From NCBI GenBank assembly GCA_030447445.1, contig JAUJOW010000005.1:1-39619 (forward strand): a stretch of 39,619 nt of DNA, read 5' to 3'. Positions 33,772 through 39,619 of this stretch are shown piece by piece. The translations under genes and the position numbers were made by a program. The notes under the pieces are model-generated. The model made no database searches, was not told the origin of the DNA, and saw only the letters and a program-made list of their open reading frames with translations. Source of the DNA: Acidimicrobiales bacterium. GTDB taxonomy: Bacteria > Actinomycetota > Acidimicrobiia > Acidimicrobiales > Iamiaceae. The stretch's first letter is position 1. Each line of letters opens with the position of its first letter.

Positions 33772-34565
<794 letters not shown>

Positions 34566-34566
<1 letters not shown>

Positions 34567-35267
34567 TGGCGCTCCTCGAGCTCCACGACGTGTCGGGCGG
34601 CTACGGCCCGGTGCAGGTGCTCCACGGCCTCGATGTCACCGTCGACGAGGGCGAGGTCGCCGTGGTGCTCGGAGCCAACGGCGCCGGCAAGACCACCACC
34701 CTGCGGGCCATCAGCGGCATGATCCCGTCGTCGGGGGAGATCATCTTCGACGGCAAGCGGCTCGACGGCCGGCGCCCGGAGAACGTGGCCTGAGCCGGCA
34801 TCGCCCACGTGCCGCAGGGCCGGGGGACGTTCACCGAGCTGACCGTCGAGGAGAATCCCGGCTGGGCGCCTGGTCGCACGGGACGGGGACGTGGGCGCCG
34901 ACGTGCGCCGGTGGTTCGAGGTCTTCCCCCGCCTGGGCGAGCGCCGCAGCCAGGAGGCGGGCAGCATGAGCGGCGGCGAGCAGCAGATGCTCGCCATCGC
35001 TCGGGCCATGATGGGTCGGCCCCGTCTCCTGCTCCTCGACGAGCCGTCGCTCGGGCTGGCCCTCATCACCCGGGACCTGTTCGAGCGGCTCGGCGAGATC
35101 AACCGCGAGGACGGTCTCACCATGCTGGTGGTCGAGCAGAACGCCAACCTGGCCCTCGACATGGGAAACCACGGCTACGTCCTCGAGACCGGTCACATCG
35201 TCACCTCCGGCTCGCCGCCGACCTGAAGAACGACGACGCCGTCCGCAAGGCCTACTTGGGGTTCTGA
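34566..35267 (+). pseudogene. livF: LivF copy 2, with internal stop and frameshifts
   Basis: ATG overlaps livG copy 2. Walker A GANGAGKTT is present. An in-frame TGA at 34791-34793 replaces the GCCCGAGCC-type codons of copy 1, then the frame changes around 34856 and 34877. MSGGEQQMLAIARAM and LLLLDEPSLGLA are intact, followed by a shift near 35060 (one codon lost) and another near 35213 before the common ending KAYLGF. Confidence 0.82.
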
Positions 35268-36151
35268 TGGACCTGTTCATGGAGCAGGTGCTGAACGGGA
35301 TCGGCAACGGCGTGGTGTACGCCTCGGTGGCCCTCGCCCTCGTGCTCATCTTCCGGACCACCGGCCTGCTCAACTTCGCCCAGGGCGAGATGGCGCTGTT
35401 CTCCACCTACATCTCCTGGAAGCTGACCACGGCAGCGACCTACCGGTGGTCGCCGCCATCCTGTTGTCGATGGTCATCGGCTTCGTGGCCGGGGCCGTCA
35501 TCGAACGGGTGCTGATCCGCCCGGTCGAGGAGGGCCGCAGCCCTGAATGTCGTGATCGTGACCCTCGGCATGTTCCTGGCCTTCAACTCCCTGGCCCAGC
35601 TCTTCTTCGGCACCGATCCCGAGGTGATGCCATCGCCCTTCCCGCAGGGCAGCGTCGACGTCGGCAGCATCCGCATCAACAAGGAGACCATCGGTTGGCC
35701 GCAGTGCTCACCGTCGAATGCATCCTGCTGTTCCTGCTCCTGCAGAAGACCAAGATCGGCCTCAAGATCCGAGCGGTGGCCTCCAACCCCGACTCCAGTC
35801 GCCTCGTCGGCATCAACGCCGGCAGGATGCTCATGCTCGGCTGGGCCCTGGCCGCCGCCCTCGGTGCGCTCGCCGGTTCGCTCGTGGCCGGCTACGTCGA
35901 CCGGGCCTCGACGCCAGCCTCATGGCCACGGTGCTCGTGTCCGCCTTCGCCGCCGCTGCCCTCGGCGGCTTCGACAGCCCGCTCGGGGCGGTGATGGCCG
36001 GGCTCTTCGTGGGGGTGGCTAACGCCCTCACCATCCAGTACGTCGACGTGCTGGACGGCATCGAGCTGTGCTCCCGCTCGGCCTCGTGCTCATCGTGCTG
36101 CTCGTGCGTCCGACCGGCCTGTTCGGCCGCCGCACCGTGGAGCGAGTATGA
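35267..36151 (+). pseudogene. livH: LivH copy 2, frameshifted
   Basis: The first ~55 codons (MDLFMEQVLNGIGNGVVYAS onwards) match copy 1. One base is lost near 35433 (GCCACC to GCAGC). Further changes are at 35541 (C run shortened by two), about 35695, 35903 (G run shortened by one) and about 36065. All LivH motifs, including NFAQGEMALFST and IRAVASNPDSSRLVGIN, are readable when frames are joined. The stop overlaps livM by ATGA as in unit 1. Confidence 0.82.
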
Positions 36152-37246
36152 CCCGAGCAGATCACCGCCAGACCGTCCCGCCGCACGTGCCGGTGCCGTC
36201 TCGCTGCGGAAGACCAGAGAGGCCGACGTCGATCCCGGCGCCGGTCGGCCTCGACGGCACCACCGGCACCGACGGCAGGGGAGGCTCCGACGGCTCGTCC
36301 GCCGATCTCACCGGCGGCTCGACCGCCGGCGGGTCACGGTGATCCGCATCGTCGCCGGCGTGGTCCTCGCCGCCGCCGCCCTGTACGCCCCCTTCTACTT
36401 CACGCCCACCAACAACAAGCCTCGCCCAAGCCGTCTACATGGCCATCGCCGCCATGGGCCTCAACCTGCTCACCGGCTTCAACGGCCAGGTCTCCATCGG
36501 CCACGCGCCTTCTTCGGCGTGGGGCGTTCACCACCGCCGATCTTGATGGTCGACGGCGGCTGGGGGTTCGAGCCCACCATCCCCGGCGCCGCCGCCGCCC
36601 TGCTCGGCGTCCTCGTCGGGTTCCCGGCCCTGCGGGTTCGGGGCCTGTACCTGGCGCTGGTCACGCTGGGCCTGGCCGTGTTGGTCCCCGGTTCGCCACC
36701 CCATGTCAAGGGCGCCGGTGGGGTCGCCCTGTTGCGCCCGGACCGCTCGAGTTCTCCTCCCGCCTGGGGTTCCTCGAGGACGACCAGTGGCAGTACTTCG
36801 AGTGCCTCGTGATCGCCGTGCTGCTGTTCGTGCTGGCGTGGAACCTGGTACGCAGCCGCACCGGTCGGGCCATGATCGCCGTGCGCGACCAGGAGATCGC
36901 CCTGCCACGGTGGGCGTCAACCTCACCCGGGTGAAGGTCGGAACCTTCGCCCTCTCCGCCGCCTACGCGGGGGTGGCTGGGTCGCTCTCGGTGATGGTGG
37001 ACAAGCTGGCCGACGGCACCAACCCGATCCTCTACTTCCAGCGCTCGATCGAGTTCCTGGTGGCAGTGGTGATCGGTGGAGCGGCCACGATCCTCGGCCC
37101 GGCGTCGGGGCCTTCTCATCGTGTTCCTGCGCCGCAACACCGAGGACCTCATCGAGGGCAAGGAGGTCCTCGCCCCGGCCGTGCTCGGCGTGGCCCTGAT
37201 CGTCATCGTGTACGTCCTGCTCGAAGGGGTGGTCGGCGGTGCGTAA
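36148..37246 (+). pseudogene. livM: LivM permease, full length but frameshifted
   Basis: This is the only full-length livM. Readable pieces in changing frames are RIVAGVVLAAAALYAPFYF, MGLNLLTGFNGQVSIGH, PTIPGAAAALLGVLVGFPAL with RVRGLYLALVTLGLAVL, VIAVLLFVLAWNLVRSR, VGVNLTRVKVGTFALSAAYA, VDKLADGTNPILYFQRSIE and the ending VYVLLEGVVGGA-TAA. GLYLALVTLG and the ...TGRAMIAVRDQE... loop are LivM hallmarks. Length changes begin within six codons of the start and number at least eight. Since no intact copy is in the window, this looks like consensus error in an essential operon member. Confidence 0.82.
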
Positions 37247-37325
37247 ACTCGTGGCCCGCCTCACCCGGGCCAAGGCCGCCATCGGCGCTGACCGCCTCCG
37301 ACTCCATGTCCGACTCCACTCCTCT

Positions 37326-37330
37326 AGGAG
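37326..37330 (+). promoter_or_regulatory. Shine-Dalgarno of livK
   Basis: AGGAG lies 5 bases before ATG 37336, so livK is leadered. The 89-base gap after livM carries no obvious -10. Confidence 0.5.
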
Positions 37331-37335
37331 ACCAC

Positions 37336-38705
37336 ATGAAGCGCTTCCGTCCGAGCCGGTTCCTCTCCTGCTGCTCGCCCTGGCCTTGGCGACGGCCGCC
37401 TGCAGCAGCTGCGACGAGACGACCACCGGTTCCGGCGGCGGCGACGGCGGCGGCGGCGGCTCCCAGGAGGGCGGAGCCGAGATCGACACCGAGAACTGCG
37501 CGGTCGACCCCACCACCGAGGTGGAGGGCGACACCATCAAACTGGTGTCCAGCTTCCCCCAGTCGGGCCTCACCGCCGCCTTCTCCGAGATCGCCAACGG
37601 CTGGAAGGCCTTCTTCGAGTACACCAACGAGGAGCAGGGCGGGGTCGAGATCAACGGCAAGAAGTACAAGATCGAGACCGAGGACAAAGACGACGAGTAC
37701 AACGCCCAGAAGACCTCGGCCAACGTCGAGGAGCTGATCGGAACGACGGCGACAAGGCCTTCGCCGTGTTCAGCGTGGTCGGTACGGCCAACAACATCAA
37801 CATCCGGGACTTCCTGGGCGACCTGTGCGTCCCCAACCTGTTCACCGCCACCGGGTCGCCGGCGTGGGGCAACCTCGAGTACCCTGGACCATCGGCTCCA
37901 CCCTGTCGCCCTACACCTCGAGGGCTATGCCTTCGCCTCCTACCTGGAGGAGGAGAACCCCGACGCCAAGGTGGCCATGCTCGTCCAAGATGACGACTTC
38001 GGCGAGGCCTACGAGCAGGCCTTCAAGGAAGCCATCAAGGGCACCGACATCACCGTCACCAAGGTCGAGCGGTACTCCACCGGCGCCAGCGACGTCGGCA
38101 GCCAGGTCACCAGCCTGGCCGCCTCGGGAGCCGACGCCTTCTTCAACGGCGCCACGCTGCTCGCCTGCCCGAACGCCCTCACCCAGGCCCAGCAGGGGGG
38201 CTTCGACGTGATCACCTGGATCTCGGCGACCTGCGCGTCGAAGACCCTCACCGGCATCGCCGGCCCCGCCGCCGACGACGTGATCACGTACACCAACCTC
38301 AAGGACCCCCTCAACCCGAAGTGGGACGACGACGAGGCCATGCAGCTCTACCGGGACAAGGTCCAGCAGTACTCGCCGGACCCGAACGTGGACATCGACA
38401 ACGGCATCGTCGCCTACGGCTGGACCCAGGCCGCCATGTTGGTCCACGCCATGGAGAACGCCGAAGCCGCCACCCGGCTCGACGTGATGAACGCCGTGCG
38501 CACCCTCGACGGGGTGAGCGACGTAGGCCTCCTGCTGCCCGACGTGTCCATCACCACCGCCCCGCCGGAGGACCAGTACATGGGCGAGACCGTGCAGCTC
38601 GCACAGTTCCGGGCCGACGAGATGTACTTCGAGTACATCGGCGGCCTCGAGGACTACGAGGGCAAGACCCCCGAGCTCACCCCTGAGGAGCTCATCTCCG
38701 GTTGA
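37336..38705 (+). pseudogene. livK: Branched-chain amino acid-binding lipoprotein LivK-like, frameshifted
   Basis: From ATG 37336 the signal MKRFRPSRF runs into a frame change, after which LLLALALATAACSS gives the lipobox and Cys in another frame. The mature protein is a type I periplasmic binding protein: GDTIKLVSSFPQSGLTAAFS, then from about 37738 the frame changes, with FSVVGTANNINIRDFLGD, VPNLFTATGSPAWGNLEYP and WTIGSTLSPYTS in shifted frames, before GYAFASYLEEENPDAKVAML onward is uninterrupted to the stop. Position directly after livM fits the substrate-binding subunit. It is single-copy here, so its indels argue for consensus error. Confidence 0.85.
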
Positions 38706-38718
38706 GGACGATGCCGAG

Positions 38719-38751
38719 GCTCGACGACGCCGTCAGGTGGCGTCGTCGAGC
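38719..38751. terminator. 13-bp perfect hairpin between convergent livK and the membrane gene
   Basis: GCTCGACGACGCC (38719-38731) and GGCGTCGTCGAGC (38739-38751) pair perfectly around a 7-base loop. The stop codon of the reverse gene (38733-38735) lies in the loop. It is suited to ending transcription from both sides, although no T-tract follows. Confidence 0.6.
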
Positions 38752-39284
38752 GCTCGGCGCAGCCGGTCGCGATCGACGATCTCGTCGAGCCGGCCGGCGA
38801 CACCCCGCAGGTTGGTGAGCACCCCGGACTGCGGCCGGCGGCCGCGGGCCAGGGCGACCACGAAGCGCACGGCTGCCCACGGGCGCACCGGTACCCCGGC
38901 GGCGGCCACCTCGTCGAGCAGGCGCTGCCGTGACGCCTCGAGCTCGGCCTTGAGCGGGCGGGCTCGGCGGGACAGGCTGAGCCGCCGCAAGAGGCGGACC
39001 GCGGCCCAGGCGAGGACGGCGACGCCCCCGGCGGTGGTGAGGAGCACGGCAGCGAGGACGAGCAGCGGCCAGTCCGGCTCGACGGCGAGCGTGCCTGCCA
39101 CCGCGGCCAGGCCGGCGAGGGCCAAGACCCACTTCACCCACCAGAAGAACTGGATGCGGGCGATGGCGATCTGGGCGGCGGCCCACCGGGCGAGCAGCAC
39201 GACGTAGCCGGCATGGGAGCGGAACGGCGACCGCCCGGCCCGCTCGTCGGCCAGCGCCTCCTCGGCCAGCTCCGCATCGCCCAT
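38733..39284 (-). CDS. Two-TM membrane protein of unknown function
   Basis: From ATG 39284 the frame encodes 183 residues: an acidic N-terminus (MGDAELAEEALADERAG), two hydrophobic hairpin helices (about residues 48-64, VKWVLALAGLAAVAGTL, and 70-93, LLVLAAVLLTTAGGVAVLAWAA), then a basic helical C-terminus (RLSLSRRARPLKAELEASR). Trp/Phe-rich IQFFWWVKW precedes the first helix. I recognise no family. The frame continues upstream into aminotransferase sequence, but this ATG coincides with the probable join, so I treat it as the natural start. Confidence 0.6.
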   Translation of the reverse strand: MGDAELAEEALADERAGRSPFRSHAGYVVLLARWAAAQIAIARIQFFWWVKWVLALAGLAAVAGTLAVEPDWPLLVLAAVLLTTAGGVAVLAWAAVRLLRRLSLSRRARPLKAELEASRQRLLDEVAAAGVPVRPWAAVRFVVALARGRRPQSGVLTNLRGVAGRLDEIVDRDRLRRALDDAT

Positions 39285-39619
39285 CGCGCCCAAATTTTTG
39301 CTTGGATAGAAGCTCCAGGCGACGGCATCACCGTGAGCGCCGATGCGACGACCCTTGTAGCGAGCTCCATGCGCCTGAGCAGCATCTTCAAGCAGCTTGA
39401 GGCCATGCTTTCGGGCTAGATCAAGCAACGGATCGAGGTCGGCGGGTTGCCCATAGAGGTGGGTCGGAAGGAGAACCTTGGTTCTCTCCGTAAGCGCGAT
39501 CTGGATTCGGCTCGGATCGAGGTTGTGCGTCGCCGGATCGGGCTCGACGAGCACCGGGGTTGCGCCGACCAGACTTACAGCGAGAAGAGTAGCGATATAG
39601 CTGTTGCTGCTGACGATCA
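39285..39619 (-). pseudogene. DegT/DnrJ/EryC1-family aminotransferase, internal fragment joined to a foreign gene
   Basis: The reverse frame, open to the window edge, reads IVSSNSYIATLLAVSLVGAT, THNLDPSRIQIALTERTK, LPTHLYGQPADLDPLLD and LLEDAAQAHGARYKG, then SFYPSKNLGAMGDA, where the Lys is the PLP-binding residue. These are the diagnostic motifs of sugar aminotransferases of the DegT/DnrJ/EryC1 family, which make amino sugars for surface polysaccharides or antibiotics. The sequence ends abruptly at LGAMGDA, where the membrane gene's own start begins. GC here is about 60% by my count (39301-39540), below the rest of the window. The last part of the enzyme is missing. Confidence 0.8.

Noticed and set aside
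38733..39554. A genuine aminotransferase-membrane domain fusion
   Set aside because: The enzyme domain stops before its C-terminal half, the membrane protein has its own start at the junction, and GC changes there.

Overview
This window is high-GC actinobacterial DNA. The main evidence is two WhiB-type Fe-S regulators, a DUF2342 zincin, a ppk1-mutT1 linkage and pervasive leaderless -10/start-codon architecture. Acidimicrobiia is my best guess for the class, but that is inference. I see no rRNA, tRNA, CRISPR array or transposase.

Layout. 1-1789 (-): a glycoside hydrolase family 2 enzyme cut by the window edge. 1903-2312: a HicB-HicA pair. 2426-3271 (-): an anchored protein of unknown function. 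3296-8618: a MoxR-like AAA+ ATPase and a VWA/MIDAS protein, probable partners, separated by a broken multi-membrane (glycosyltransferase-like) gene and a small anchored protein. 8664-9229: a MazE/MazF-like pair. 9403-11082: WhiB, formiminotransferase (-), TatA and a second WhiB (-). 11183-12703: an intact HtrA protease. 12763-13984: a small unknown protein and a ROK kinase. 14029-18117: ppk1, a CYTH-CHAD protein and a Nudix hydrolase. 18166-21830: pstS-pstC-pstA-pstB behind a Pho-box-like direct repeat. Together the last two blocks form a phosphate uptake and polyphosphate locus. 21954-23869: an MFS-like exporter and a phosphodiesterase. 23942-27446: DUF2342 zincin (-), a divergent epimerase, and an HtrA-like protein (-) that has lost all three catalytic residues. 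27554-32027: moaE, a small membrane protein, mreB, livG, livF, livH and the first part of livM. 32028-37246: a second copy of that same series, now carrying a complete livM, followed by livK (37336-38705). 38733-39619 (-): a two-TM protein fused to part of a DegT/DnrJ aminotransferase.

Two themes dominate. First, sequence integrity. The second moaE-to-livM copy and the single-copy livM and livK carry many one- or two-base indels, mostly in homopolymers, although the encoded protein stays conserved across frames. pstA holds a pair of compensating indels inside its conserved motif. pstB is fused in mid-gene to the last codons of a response regulator. A membrane gene is broken next to a run of 12 G. 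The right end looks like a join to DNA of lower GC. Most of these are more easily explained by low-accuracy consensus and assembly joins (possibly of two strains) than by biology, but real tandem duplication and deletion are not excluded.

Second, transcription. At least twelve genes have a TAnnnT-like -10 hexamer ending 6 or 7 bases before the start codon, so leaderless mRNAs look like the default here. This pattern also decides several start codons. I did not find a clearly new multi-gene system. The best biological leads are the catalytically dead HtrA paralogue, the AAA+/VWA pair, the polyphosphate/CHAD/Pst cluster, and the shared antiparallel -10 between the zincin and epimerase genes.
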